From Mesorhizobium sp. M9A.F.Ca.ET.002.03.1.2 (lineage in GTDB: Bacteria; Pseudomonadota; Alphaproteobacteria; Rhizobiales; Rhizobiaceae), in contig NZ_CP034443.1 in assembly GCF_003952365.1 (NCBI RefSeq), positions 4,643,001-4,707,000 of the forward strand: 64,000 nucleotides of DNA. The letters are read 5' to 3'. This document shows positions 1 to 7,650 of this stretch, piece by piece. Position 1 is the stretch's first letter; each line of letters begins with the position of its first letter. A model generated the notes under the pieces. It was not told the DNA's origin. It made no database searches and worked only from the letters and a program-made list of their open reading frames with translations. The translations under genes and the position numbers were made by a program.

Positions 1-1
1 C

Positions 2-49
2 GCGGTCGTCATGACGCAGCTGGCAAGGCTGGCGGAGAAGGCGGCTTAG
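2..49 (+). CDS. C-terminal tail of an upstream gene cut by the window edge (unidentified)
   Basis: An open frame enters from the left edge and ends in TAG after about 15 codons (reading AVVMTQLARLAEKAA). It is too short to identify. A gene ending here would leave roughly 250 bases before the DAHP synthase start. The tail is alanine-rich and helical in character, but no family can be inferred, and it may not be a real gene. Confidence 0.35.
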   Translation, partial: AVVMTQLARLAEKAA

Positions 50-224
50 CGCGGCCTCGGCCTGAGCCTTTCGCTACAAACATTTGCGACGCTCTTCACC
101 GCGCCGCGCCATTCGCCACACGTCCAATTCCGGTCTAGAATAGGAAATCGGCTTCGTGTATGGAGCCGCGATCCCCATATGGGATATGGGGCGAAATGGC
201 GGGCGATGGCGCCGGCTGCATTTG

Positions 225-277
225 TTTGACGCAATTCCGGACGGAAAACCGTTTCACACTTTTCCTGGAATTGCTCG
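225..277. repeat. Palindromic intergenic repeat upstream of DAHP synthase
   Basis: The arms gcaattcc (231-238) and ggaattgc (267-274) form a perfect inverted repeat around a loop that itself contains ggaaaacc/tttcc. Elements of this appearance are common between genes in rhizobia (recalled, not checked). It lies only about 25 bases upstream of the aroG start, so it may fold in the 5' leader. The rest of the 50-298 gap shows no gene. Confidence 0.5.
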
Positions 278-298
278 GAAAGAGCGTTGGGTGCAACG

Positions 299-1672
299 AT
301 GACGAAATGGTCGCCGAATTCGTGGAGGGCAAAGCCGATCCAGCAGGTTCCTGCCTATCCGGATCTTGCCGCGCTGAAGAACACGGAAGCCCAACTCGCC
401 ACCTTTCCGCCGCTGGTTTTTGCAGGTGAGGCACGCAAGCTGAAGAAGCAGCTTGCGGCTGTCGCTGCCGGTGACGCATTTCTTCTTCAGGGCGGCGATT
501 GCGCCGAGAGCTTTGCCGAGCATGGCGCGGACAACATCCGCGACTTCTTCCGCGTCTTCCTGCAGATGTCGGTGGTGCTGACCTTCGCCGGCGCACAGCC
601 GGTGGTCAAGGTCGGCCGCGTCGCCGGCCAGTTCGCCAAGCCGCGCTCGTCCGACAGCGAGACCAAGGGCGGGGTGACGCTGCCCAGCTATCGCGGCGAC
701 ATCATCAACGGCATCGAGTTCGACGCCAAGTCGCGCATTCCCGACCCTGCACGCCAGGAGATGGCGTACCGCCAGTCGGCGGCGACGCTCAACCTGTTGC
801 GCGCCTTCGCGCAGGGCGGCTACGCCAGCCTGGAGAACGTGCATCAATGGATGCTCGGCTTCGTGTCCGACAGTCCGCAGGGCGAGAAATACGGTGAGCT
901 CGCCAACCGCATCACCGAGACGATGGACTTCATGAAGGCCGTCGGCATCACCTCGGAGACCAATTACGCGCTGCGCGAGACCGACTTCTACACCAGCCAC
1001 GAAGCTCTGCTGCTCGGCTACGAGGAGGCGCTGACCCGCGTCGATTCGACCTCGGGCGACTGGTACGCCACATCAGGCCACATGATCTGGATCGGCGACC
1101 GCACCCGCCAGCCCGACCATGCCCATGTCGAATACTGCCGCGGCATCAAGAACCCGCTCGGCCTGAAATGCGGCCCGTCGCTGACGCCGGACGGCCTGTT
1201 GCAGCTCATCGACCTGCTCAACCCGGAGAACGAGCCCGGCCGGCTGACGCTGATCGCGCGCTTCGGCTCCGACAAGGTCGCCGACCATCTGCCGAAGCTG
1301 GTGCGCGCGGTGAAGAAGGAAGGCCGCAGCGTGGTGTGGTCGTCGGATCCGATGCATGGCAACACCATCGAGGCCGCCGGCTACAAGACGCGGCCGTTCG
1401 ACCGCATCTTGAAGGAAGTGCAGACCTTCTTCGAGGTGCATCGCGCCGAAGGCACGCATCCGGGCGGCATCCATGTCGAGATGACCGGCAAGAACGTCAC
1501 CGAATGCACCGGTGGCGCCCGCGCCATCACCGCCGAGGAGCTGCAGGACCGCTACCACACCCATTGCGACCCGCGCCTCAATGCCGACCAGGCGATCGAA
1601 CTGGCGTTCCTGGTCTCGGACCTGCTCAAGAAGAGCCACCCGGTCCTCCACAAGCAGGCCGTCAACGGCTGA
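299..1672 (+). CDS. aroG: Class II 3-deoxy-7-phosphoheptulonate (DAHP) synthase
   Basis: Condenses phosphoenolpyruvate and erythrose 4-phosphate, the first step of the shikimate pathway to aromatic amino acids. The 457-residue product matches the usual length of the plant/actinobacterial-like class II enzymes, which are typical of rhizobia. Visible family motifs include the N-terminal [29 protein letters not shown] near residue 65, a [14 protein letters not shown] stretch, [12 protein letters not shown] and the [18 protein letters not shown] segment. ATG at 299 is chosen because homologues begin with M-x-K-W-x-P-N-S-W; an in-frame TTG twelve bases earlier is less likely. It appears to be a single transcription unit. 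The identification is firm; the symbol (aroG or aroF) varies between genomes. Confidence 0.96.
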   Translation: MTKWSPNSWRAKPIQQVPAYPDLAALKNTEAQLATFPPLVFAGEARKLKKQLAAVAAGDAFLLQGGDCAESFAEHGADNIRDFFRVFLQMSVVLTFAGAQPVVKVGRVAGQFAKPRSSDSETKGGVTLPSYRGDIINGIEFDAKSRIPDPARQEMAYRQSAATLNLLRAFAQGGYASLENVHQWMLGFVSDSPQGEKYGELANRITETMDFMKAVGITSETNYALRETDFYTSHEALLLGYEEALTRVDSTSGDWYATSGHMIWIGDRTRQPDHAHVEYCRGIKNPLGLKCGPSLTPDGLLQLIDLLNPENEPGRLTLIARFGSDKVADHLPKLVRAVKKEGRSVVWSSDPMHGNTIEAAGYKTRPFDRILKEVQTFFEVHRAEGTHPGGIHVEMTGKNVTECTGGARAITAEELQDRYHTHCDPRLNADQAIELAFLVSDLLKKSHPVLHKQAVNG

Positions 1673-1731
1673 TTTCAGTCGCCATCGATCAAAGAAGCGC
1701 CGGAGAAATTCCCAGCGCCTAGATGGAAACG

Positions 1732-2169
1732 TCAACTGCCTCCAAGTGAGGAACCCGGACCACTGGACTGCTGATCACCGTCGGTTGTCTCCGGGTTACC
1801 TACCTTGGCGCTTGCCATATTCTTGAGAGCTCGGATCACTCTATGCCGTGGTTCCATGCGCTCATGAAGCACTCGAACGACAATGACGCCGATCGTATCA
1901 TCCGAAAGGCGGCCCTTCATATAATAAAGGCAATGCGCAGCACCTCCGCGCCTTCTCGCAGCGATCTCCAGGTGCAGCAGTCGAACACCCGCGGCGAGTT
2001 CGGCGCGCTCGACGGAACCTGGTCGATCCGGATCTTCCGAGACCAACTGGATACCAAGTTCGATGATGCGGGCGTAGACCCGGACTTGCTGCGGGCCGAA
2101 CATCTGCATCGTATTTCGTAAGATGTCCCTGATATCGCGTTCCGCGGGTTCGGTAAGCTCGTGTCTCAT
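1732..2169 (-). CDS. RelE/ParE-family toxin of a type II toxin-antitoxin module
   Basis: About 145 residues. The first ~110 fit the ParE/RelE fold: an N-terminal helix with ERDIRDILRNT, a central strand carrying RLLHLEIAARRRGGAAHCLYY, and the typical ending VVRVLHERMEPRHRV. ParE-like toxins poison gyrase and RelE-like ones cleave mRNA; the ending and the ParD-like partner favour ParE. It starts inside the antitoxin stop codon (ATGA overlap), so the two are translated together. About 30 residues after RVIRAL are low-complexity (Ser/Gly-rich) and exceed the usual 95-110 residues. That extension may be read-through beyond a lost stop, or harmless. Confidence 0.85.
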   Translation of the reverse strand: MRHELTEPAERDIRDILRNTMQMFGPQQVRVYARIIELGIQLVSEDPDRPGSVERAELAAGVRLLHLEIAARRRGGAAHCLYYMKGRLSDDTIGVIVVRVLHERMEPRHRVIRALKNMASAKVGNPETTDGDQQSSGPGSSLGGS

Positions 2170-2432
2170 CTCCCGGGCTGTTCGAGCATCACCTCATCGA
2201 GAATGTCAGTGACGCTTTTCTTCGAGAAGCGTCCTGCATTGGCGGCTTCCACCCCGATGCTGATTTCGCGCCGAAGGATGGCGAGTTTCTCCGCCTGCTG
2301 GGCCTTTTCGTGTCGCAGCAAGCGCAGCGCTTCTCTGACCACTTCGCTCGAGGAACCGTATCCGCCTTGAGAGACTTCATGCTCCACGAATTCGACCATA
2401 TCGCTTGGAAGGCTTACGTTCATCGTTGCCAT
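2166..2432 (-). CDS. ParD-like ribbon-helix-helix antitoxin
   Basis: An 88-residue protein starting MATMNVSLPSDMVEFVEHEV, with the classic ParD/CopG beta strand (NVSLP) and the helix-turn-helix GGYGSSSEVVREALRLL. The C-terminal half is the region that wraps the toxin in this family. It comes first in the operon, overlaps the toxin start by four bases, and has an agagga ribosome site. Families of this type repress their own promoter; a palindrome overlapping the -35 box just upstream fits that. Confidence 0.9.
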   Translation of the reverse strand: MATMNVSLPSDMVEFVEHEVSQGGYGSSSEVVREALRLLRHEKAQQAEKLAILRREISIGVEAANAGRFSKKSVTDILDEVMLEQPGR

Positions 2433-2462
2433 GTCGCTTCCTCTGCCTCTGAGCTTCGCCCG

Positions 2463-2491
2463 ATAAATGAGTGTTTGGCAAATTTTGTCAA
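2463..2491 (-). promoter_or_regulatory. Promoter and palindromic operator of the toxin-antitoxin operon
   Basis: On the minus strand a perfect -35 TTGACA (2486-2491) is followed by a 17-base spacer and ATTTAT (2463-2468) as a -10 candidate, placing transcription start about 24 bases before the antitoxin ATG. The -35 box lies within a near-perfect 17-base palindrome (TTGaCAAAaTTTGcCAA, 2475-2491). Overlap of a palindrome with the promoter is the usual arrangement for ParD autorepression. Confidence 0.6.
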
Positions 2492-2681
2492 TTGCAGTGA
2501 GCTCTGAATCGGGGGCGATGATGCCTCAAACTGAGGCGCCTTCGGATTCGTAAGCAAGTGGGGAGGTCCTCAAACGCCGTACCCCGCGAAGTTCCGCATT
2601 GAATTCCACGCAGCTCGCGATAACTGATTGCAAAATGCAATTGGTTATGCATCTTTGTGCGAGGATAGAACGGAGGCACCG

Positions 2682-3239
2682 ATGGCCAGGATCGTCTATG
2701 CCATGCTGACGTCTTTGGACGGCTATATCGCCGGGCCGGACGGAGACATTGCCTTGCCGGTACCCGAAGAGGAGCTCCACCGGCATTTCAACGACATGAT
2801 GAGACAGACCTCGATCGCGCTCTGCGGGCGCCGGATCTACGAGGCGATGCGCTTCTGGGACAGCCCGGACCGGGAGACCAGCGCCTCGGAGGTCGAGCGG
2901 GATTTTGCCCACGCCTGGCGAGACACGCCGAAAATCGTGTTTTCGACGACGCTTCGGGAAGTCGGACCCAATGCCCGGCTGGTGCAAGGCGATGTCGAGA
3001 ATGTGGTGAGGTCTCTCAAGTCGGAAGCGGATGGCCAGATCACCGTCGCCGGCGCCGATCTTGCAGCACATCTCGCGCGATCCGGTCTCATCGACGAGTA
3101 CCGGCTCTACATGCACCCGGTCGTGCTGGGCGGCGGCAAACCGTACTTCCAGTCCGGCCTGTCACTGAGGTTGAGGCCGCTGGGCACGGAAAGCCTTACC
3201 CAGGGCGTGACGCTGCTGCGCTACGCACCCGCCGGTTGA
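2682..3239 (+). CDS. Dihydrofolate reductase family protein (RibD C-terminal-like domain)
   Basis: A 185-residue protein with the DHFR/RibD reductase fold: an N-terminal MARIVYAMLTSLDGYIAGPDG, then LCGRRIYEAM near residue 50, KIVFSTTL near 90, GADLAAHLARSGLIDEY near 130 and HPVVLGGGKPYF near 150. Proteins of this group (YyaP/YwjB type) are usually NADPH-dependent reductases of unknown substrate rather than the essential FolA. The start at 2682 is supported by a GGAGG at 2672-2676; a longer in-frame extension from 2628 lacks family similarity. It stands alone, reading away from the toxin-antitoxin pair. Confidence 0.88.
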   Translation: MARIVYAMLTSLDGYIAGPDGDIALPVPEEELHRHFNDMMRQTSIALCGRRIYEAMRFWDSPDRETSASEVERDFAHAWRDTPKIVFSTTLREVGPNARLVQGDVENVVRSLKSEADGQITVAGADLAAHLARSGLIDEYRLYMHPVVLGGGKPYFQSGLSLRLRPLGTESLTQGVTLLRYAPAG

Positions 3240-3319
3240 GTCATGGGCCGTCGCCGTTTTGGCGAGTGGTGGCAATCCGACAGTTGGTACCCCGAGATGG
3301 AATGCCGGTTCCGATCCCG

Positions 3320-3368
3320 AGCGGAAGTTCGCTCGCCCTCGGTCGAACTCACGCCCATGACCCGAAGC
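3320..3368 (+). repeat. Dispersed 49-bp repeat, copy 1 (partner at 20329-20377)
   Basis: This 49-base stretch matches 20329-20377 at 44 of 49 positions by hand alignment, and all five differences are transitions. It sits in the 328-base gap between the reductase and methyltransferase genes. No supported gene lies in that gap. Both copies are in the same orientation. Confidence 0.55.
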
Positions 3369-3567
3369 CGTTATCCGCCACACAAAGGTGTGTGCGGATC
3401 TGCCGGCGCCGTTCGGGGCAAGATACGGCGTGCAAGTCTGGCTTTTCTTGATGTGCGACAGCTTGGTGGTTAGCGGGATTGGCGTGAAATCTCAGCAAAA
3501 CGCTGCAAGCAATTCCTTTATTGTCGCCGACTCCAGTGTCAAAGTGCGTAGCTTGCGGGAGGTCCTC

Positions 3568-4314
3568 ATGAGAAGTCTTCAATCGACATTGAAACGGATA
3601 CAAATCGTGGCCCTTAATCGGGCACATGCTGCGACGCTGAGAGGATTGGGCAAGGTTCGTGAACACAGGCATTGCCCCTTGTGTGGGTGGACGGGATTCC
3701 AGTTTTCTGCCGGTAAACCTGGCCCGTTCTTCCGATTTGACGCTCGATGCCCATCATGCTGGTCCGCGGAGCGTCACAGGCTGGCTTACATCCTTCTGAA
3801 GGATTCCCTTCCGGCCAAGATAGATAAAATTCTGCACTTCGCCCCCGAGCCAGAGATCCAGAAATGGCTCCAGGGACGTTGCACTGAATACCACACTGCC
3901 GATCTTATGGACCCACGAGCCATGCATAAGGTTGACATTCAGGACATGCCGTTTGCGGACAACACCTACGATCTCATCTGGTGCTCGCACGTTCTTGAAC
4001 ACGTCCCTGATGACCGAAGGGCTCTGAGCGAAATCCGCCGTATCCTCGCTCCAAACGGCATCGCCGTGATTCAGGTACCTCTTTGGGGAACTAAAACCAT
4101 CGAAGGCGACCTACCAACTTCCGAACGCGTGCGGGTCTATTATCAGGAAGACCACCTTCGCCGTTACGGAACCGATATTCTGGAGCGGCTGTCCGTGGAT
4201 GGACTTTCTGTCAGTGTCCGCAATGTTCAAGAGCTGGAACTTCAGTTGGTATTGAGGTGCTCACTGAACGATATGGCGAGCAACGATGTTTTCCTTCTCA
4301 GGAAGCTCGCCTGA
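3568..4314 (+). CDS. SAM-dependent methyltransferase with N-terminal zinc-ribbon-like motif
   Basis: A 248-residue protein. Residues ~33-70 carry CPLCGW and CPSCWSAERHRL, two CxxC knuckles suggesting a bound zinc. The C-terminal half is a class I methyltransferase (Methyltransf_11-like): a motif I region ILHFAPEPEIQKWL, then DIQDMPFADNTYDLIWCSHVLEHVPDD and LAPNGIAVIQVP. Substrate unknown; similar proteins often occur with polysaccharide or secondary-metabolite genes, which are absent here. The start at 3568 is chosen for the GGGAGG eight bases upstream; the open frame extends back to 3388 without support. The gene is visibly richer in A+T than its neighbours, suggesting transfer from elsewhere. 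Confidence 0.82.
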   Translation: MRSLQSTLKRIQIVALNRAHAATLRGLGKVREHRHCPLCGWTGFQFSAGKPGPFFRFDARCPSCWSAERHRLAYILLKDSLPAKIDKILHFAPEPEIQKWLQGRCTEYHTADLMDPRAMHKVDIQDMPFADNTYDLIWCSHVLEHVPDDRRALSEIRRILAPNGIAVIQVPLWGTKTIEGDLPTSERVRVYYQEDHLRRYGTDILERLSVDGLSVSVRNVQELELQLVLRCSLNDMASNDVFLLRKLA

Positions 4315-4590
4315 CATCGCTCGGCTCTTCCAGCCCGCGGCCATGGCCCGCGGCGGAGGATCTCATCTTGCTCCGGTCGCAACGGCAAGTTCCGTCAAGA
4401 AGTTAAGCTGCCGCCGCTGTTGCGCAGCGCCGCACGCCGCAACTTTGAACAATTTGACGGATCGCGCGATAGGCTGCTCGCGGCTGCCCCTTGTACAGGC
4501 CGTGCCGTGCGGAACATGCCCGCCGCATGTCGCATTTGCTTGGGCATGGCCGCTGCAAAACTGGAATCCTGGCAAGGATGCCGCTGCCAT

Positions 4591-4632
4591 GGACGGCGAT
4601 TTGGGGACGGCGATTTGGGGATGGCGATTTCG
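4591..4632 (+). repeat. Three tandem copies of a 14-bp unit
   Basis: The unit ggacggcgatttgg occurs perfectly at 4591-4604 and 4605-4618 and with changes at 4619-4632. It ends 14 bases before the ATG of the GFA-domain gene, so copy-number change would alter that leader. The rest of the 4315-4645 gap shows no gene. Confidence 0.7.
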
Positions 4633-4645
4633 TTTGGAGGCCGGG

Positions 4646-5065
4646 ATGGATGACAATCACAGTGGATCATGCCTGTGCGGAGCCGTGCGCTTCAGGACGC
4701 GAGGCCCGCTGCGCGGCGTCGTCTATTGCCATTGTTCGCAGTGCCGAAAGCAGACCGGACATTTTGTCGCCGCAACCGCCGCCAAGGACGCCGACATCGA
4801 TATAGAAGGGAAGGATGCGCTCACCTGGTATGGCGCTTCCGATGTGGCCAAGCGCGGGTTCTGCGGCACCTGCGGCTCGCTGCTGTTCTGGAAGCATGGT
4901 GGACTGGACTCGATTTCGATCATGGCCGGCTCCTTCGACAGGCCGTCCGGCCTTTCCGGCCAAAGCCATATCTTCGTCGGCGACAAGGGCGACTATTACT
5001 CGATCGACGATATGCTGCCGCAGTTCGAGACGTCGGCCCCATCGATCAAGGTGGCGGACGAATGA
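4646..5065 (+). CDS. GFA-family (glutathione-dependent formaldehyde-activating-like) zinc protein
   Basis: A 139-residue CENP-V/GFA-domain protein. Zinc ligands are visible as SCLCGAVRF (residues ~7-15), CHCSQCRKQTG (~31) and CGTCGSLLFW (~75). The family is named after Gfa, proposed to speed S-hydroxymethylglutathione formation, but most members have no proven activity. The start at 4646 follows a GGAGG at 4636-4640; an open frame continuing upstream to 4286 lacks family similarity. The downstream gene dgkA begins about 80 bases later on the same strand. Confidence 0.9.
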   Translation: MDDNHSGSCLCGAVRFRTRGPLRGVVYCHCSQCRKQTGHFVAATAAKDADIDIEGKDALTWYGASDVAKRGFCGTCGSLLFWKHGGLDSISIMAGSFDRPSGLSGQSHIFVGDKGDYYSIDDMLPQFETSAPSIKVADE

Positions 5066-5143
5066 TTTTTGGACAAACCGCCTTATTCCATTGATCCGGC
5101 CATTGCGTTATCCCCTGCCGGTGATTCGGAAAGGGATTTGCGC

Positions 5144-5503
5144 ATGCAGCGGCTGATCGATGCTTTCTTCAATTCGGTGCGGGCGTTTCAGAAATTGGCC
5201 GCCAGCGAAAAGGCCTTCCAGCAGGAGCTGATGCTGCTCGTGCTTGCCTTGCCGCTCGGCTGGTTTGTTTCGATATCGTGGCGCGGCTATGCGCTGCTGA
5301 TCGGCGCGGTGCTGCTCCTGATCATGGTCGAAGTGCTGAACACCGGTATCGAGGCCGCATGCGATGCGTTCAGCCGGGAATTCAACGTCGACATCCAACT
5401 CGCCAAGGATTGCGGCTCGCTGGCGGTGCTGATTTCGGTGGTGATCGTCGCCGGCGTCTGGGGCATCGCCATCATCGAGCGCATTACGGGACTGCCGATC
5501 TAG
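5144..5503 (+). CDS. dgkA: Diacylglycerol kinase
   Basis: A small integral membrane kinase that phosphorylates diacylglycerol to phosphatidic acid, recycling lipid released during periplasmic glucan modification. From ATG 5144 it has 119 residues, close to E. coli DgkA. An N-terminal amphipathic helix is followed by EKAFQQELML and three membrane segments. The catalytic signature EVLNTGIEAACDAFS is present at the second helix, followed by LAKDCGSLAVLIS. A TTG at 5069 would add 25 residues and starts just after the GFA stop, so coupled translation from that codon cannot be excluded. Confidence 0.93.
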   Translation: MQRLIDAFFNSVRAFQKLAASEKAFQQELMLLVLALPLGWFVSISWRGYALLIGAVLLLIMVEVLNTGIEAACDAFSREFNVDIQLAKDCGSLAVLISVVIVAGVWGIAIIERITGLPI

Positions 5504-5508
5504 CAACC

Positions 5509-5976
5509 TCAGGCGCCCTTTGGTTTCTTCTGCGAGCGGACGCGTCCAGCGGCGGCTCGCACCGAAATGTTCAGGGCCACGGCGGCGTGAATGAGCGCCT
5601 TCAACGCCTCTTCGTCGATGTCGTCGCTCTCATGGATATCGATGGCGCGCCTGGTGTTGCCTTCGAGGCTGGAGTTGAAGAGGCCTGAAGGGTCCTCCAA
5701 CGAGGCGCCTTTGGCGAAGGTCATCTTCACGACATTCTTGTACGTCTCGCCGGTGCAGATGATTCCCGCGTGCTCCCACACCGGGACGCCTCTCCACTTC
5801 CACGCCTCGACCACTTCCGGGTCGGCCTGCTTGATGAGGGTCCGGACTCGAGCGAGCATCTCGCCCCGCCAATCACTTAGCTCCTCGATTCTCGCATCTA
5901 TCAGCTGAGAGGGAGAGGCTTCTGCTTTGTCTTCCCCCGGGCTGCTTTTCTTCATGATTGTTGTGGCTTTGGTCAT
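5509..5976 (-). CDS. DUF1801 domain protein (first of two)
   Basis: A 155-residue protein with a DUF1801 (YdhG-like) core: LIKQADPEVVEAWKWRGVPVWEH, then a strand-rich VVKMTFAKGASLEDP and a Lys/Arg-rich end. The biochemical role of the family is unknown. The N-terminus is charged and probably disordered. It converges on dgkA, with only five bases between stop codons. A second DUF1801 gene lies at 7103-7570, on the far side of the arginase-fold gene. Confidence 0.82.
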   Translation of the reverse strand: MTKATTIMKKSSPGEDKAEASPSQLIDARIEELSDWRGEMLARVRTLIKQADPEVVEAWKWRGVPVWEHAGIICTGETYKNVVKMTFAKGASLEDPSGLFNSSLEGNTRRAIDIHESDDIDEEALKALIHAAVALNISVRAAAGRVRSQKKPKGA

Positions 5977-6105
5977 GATTGTACTCGGTCTTGGTGGCCT
6001 TGCGTGCGTTCGCCGTCCGACGTCTCACGACGGCATCGACGCGGCGAGCGTGAGCCGTTTGCCATTCCGGCCGGAAGCGCCTAGCCTATTGGGGACCTCG
6101 TGCCA

Positions 6106-7089
6106 ATGCCGGTCGACAAACTCTCAACGTCGAGGAGGAAACCTTCCTCCGTGTGGGCACGTTTTGCAACGAAGATCGTGCAAAAATGGAGACTCGATTT
6201 GGCGGCGCGGCCGTTGAACATTGTCGGCGCCGCCACCAGCGCCGGCGCGTATTCTCCCGGGCAGGAACAAGCCGCCGCGGCCTTTCGGCAATATGGGCTC
6301 GCACAGGCGCTCGCGAGCCGCGGCAGGACCATCAGGGATCATGGCGACGTTGCATCGTTCCGGTGGCGACCGGATTCCTTGCGGCCGCGGGCGATGAACC
6401 TGGAGGCCGTGCGCCACGCCTGTGACTTGGTCGCAAGCCACGTGGCGGCGGCGATCGCAGCGCAGGAAGACGTGCTTGTTTTAGGCGGCGATTGTACTGT
6501 CGAGCTGGGAACGGTCGCAGGAGTGAACGCGGCCGGCGCTCGGATCGGACTCGTCTACATGGACTTCGACGCCGATCTCAACACACCCGACACGAGCGAT
6601 GGCGCCTTGGACTGGACTGGTGTCGCTCATCTGCTCGACATTCCCGGATGCGAGCCTTCGCTCGCCAGGCTCGGCCCTACCCGTCCGATGCTCGTGCCTC
6701 AGCAGCTCCTCTATTTCGGCGTCGAGAACATCACTCTGCCCGAAGCCGCCGCGATTAGAGATCACGCGATCAAGGTTTTATCGCGGGAGGAGGCTTTGAG
6801 TGACATCGAGGCGGCGGCGGCGCGCGCGGCCGAATGGGCGGCGCGCTTTGACTGTGTGCTTATTCACTTCGATGTCGATGTACTCTCCTTTGTCGATTTT
6901 CCGATTGCCGAGAATGTGCGCCGTTGCGACGGTCTCAAACTGGAGCAAGCCGCCTTCGTGCTGAAGCGGTTGACCGCCCTGCCGCAATGGCGCGGCTTGA
7001 CCATCACAGAAGTCAATCCGGCCCATGCGCCAGACGAGCCCGCCGCGTTCGCGCGCTTGAATGAGGTGCTTGCAGACGCCCTTGGGTAA
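6106..7089 (+). CDS. Arginase/agmatinase-fold protein with altered metal ligands
   Basis: About 327 residues of the ureohydrolase superfamily. The metal-site motifs are recognisable but changed. GGDC at residues 127-130 replaces GGDH, and DFDAD at 153-157 replaces DAHxD, so both usual histidine ligands are lost (to Cys and Asp). The later FDVD motif and the C-terminal TEVNP glutamate are kept. Such divergent members are annotated as arginase family, but urea release from arginine or agmatine should not be assumed. The start is uncertain: ATG 6106 or GTG 6100 give the longest forms, while GTG 6151 has the best ribosome site (aggagg at 6134-6139) and gives a typical ~312 residues. No urea-cycle genes are adjacent. 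Confidence 0.8.
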   Translation: MPVDKLSTSRRKPSSVWARFATKIVQKWRLDLAARPLNIVGAATSAGAYSPGQEQAAAAFRQYGLAQALASRGRTIRDHGDVASFRWRPDSLRPRAMNLEAVRHACDLVASHVAAAIAAQEDVLVLGGDCTVELGTVAGVNAAGARIGLVYMDFDADLNTPDTSDGALDWTGVAHLLDIPGCEPSLARLGPTRPMLVPQQLLYFGVENITLPEAAAIRDHAIKVLSREEALSDIEAAAARAAEWAARFDCVLIHFDVDVLSFVDFPIAENVRRCDGLKLEQAAFVLKRLTALPQWRGLTITEVNPAHAPDEPAAFARLNEVLADALG

Positions 7090-7102
7090 TTCGAGATGCG
7101 TC

Positions 7103-7570
7103 TCACAATCGTTCGCCGGGCAATTGGCTGGCTTGCTTCACCCAAGCGGCGAGCTGGGCTTCGTCGAGCTGGTCCTCGTAAATGTCGAGGTAGCGCACGT
7201 CCTTGTGCTTGGACGCGCCTGGAGGGAGGGGCTGCAGCGACGTGCCCCGGAAGAAGGTCACTTTGACGTAGCGGGTGAAGACATGGAACGACAGGAACCA
7301 GCCCTGGCCCTCGATGCCGTAAAATGGCGAGTTCCATTTGACTGCCTTGTGCACGCCGGGGACGGTGCGCGCGATGAGCGCGTCGAGGCGGCGCCCGACG
7401 TCGCTTTTCCAGCCCGGCATGGCCGCGATGTAGGCCCGCACGGGAGCGTCGCCATATCCCTTCGGGATCTGAGGGTTGCCGCCTGAGAGCAGGATCGGCT
7501 TCGCAGCGACCTGCTTGGTGTCGACCTTCCTTGCGGCCTTCGTTGGCTTGATGGACGTCTTGTCGGTCAT
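7103..7570 (-). CDS. DUF1801 domain protein (second of two)
   Basis: A 155-residue protein distinct in sequence from the copy at 5509-5976 but with the same core: DALIARTVPGVHKAVKWNSPFYGIEG, a FLSFHVFTRYVKVTFF strand pair and DVRYLDIYEDQLDE. The N-terminus is Lys/Thr-rich. It converges on the arginase-fold gene with 13 bases between stops. Function unknown. An open frame runs on upstream, but the ATG at 7570 follows a gagtg-type site and matches the family start. Confidence 0.82.
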   Translation of the reverse strand: MTDKTSIKPTKAARKVDTKQVAAKPILLSGGNPQIPKGYGDAPVRAYIAAMPGWKSDVGRRLDALIARTVPGVHKAVKWNSPFYGIEGQGWFLSFHVFTRYVKVTFFRGTSLQPLPPGASKHKDVRYLDIYEDQLDEAQLAAWVKQASQLPGERL

Positions 7571-7650
7571 GCGTTCACTCCGCTGATTGACTTCATTCCG
7601 GATGTGTTGACACACCCTGGAGCAAGATGAAGTCAGGTCCTGGTCGATCC

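Noticed and set aside
3388..3567. A 60-residue N-terminal extension of the methyltransferase
   Set aside because: The extension covers the dispersed-repeat region, shows no domain, and a strong ribosome site precedes the later ATG.
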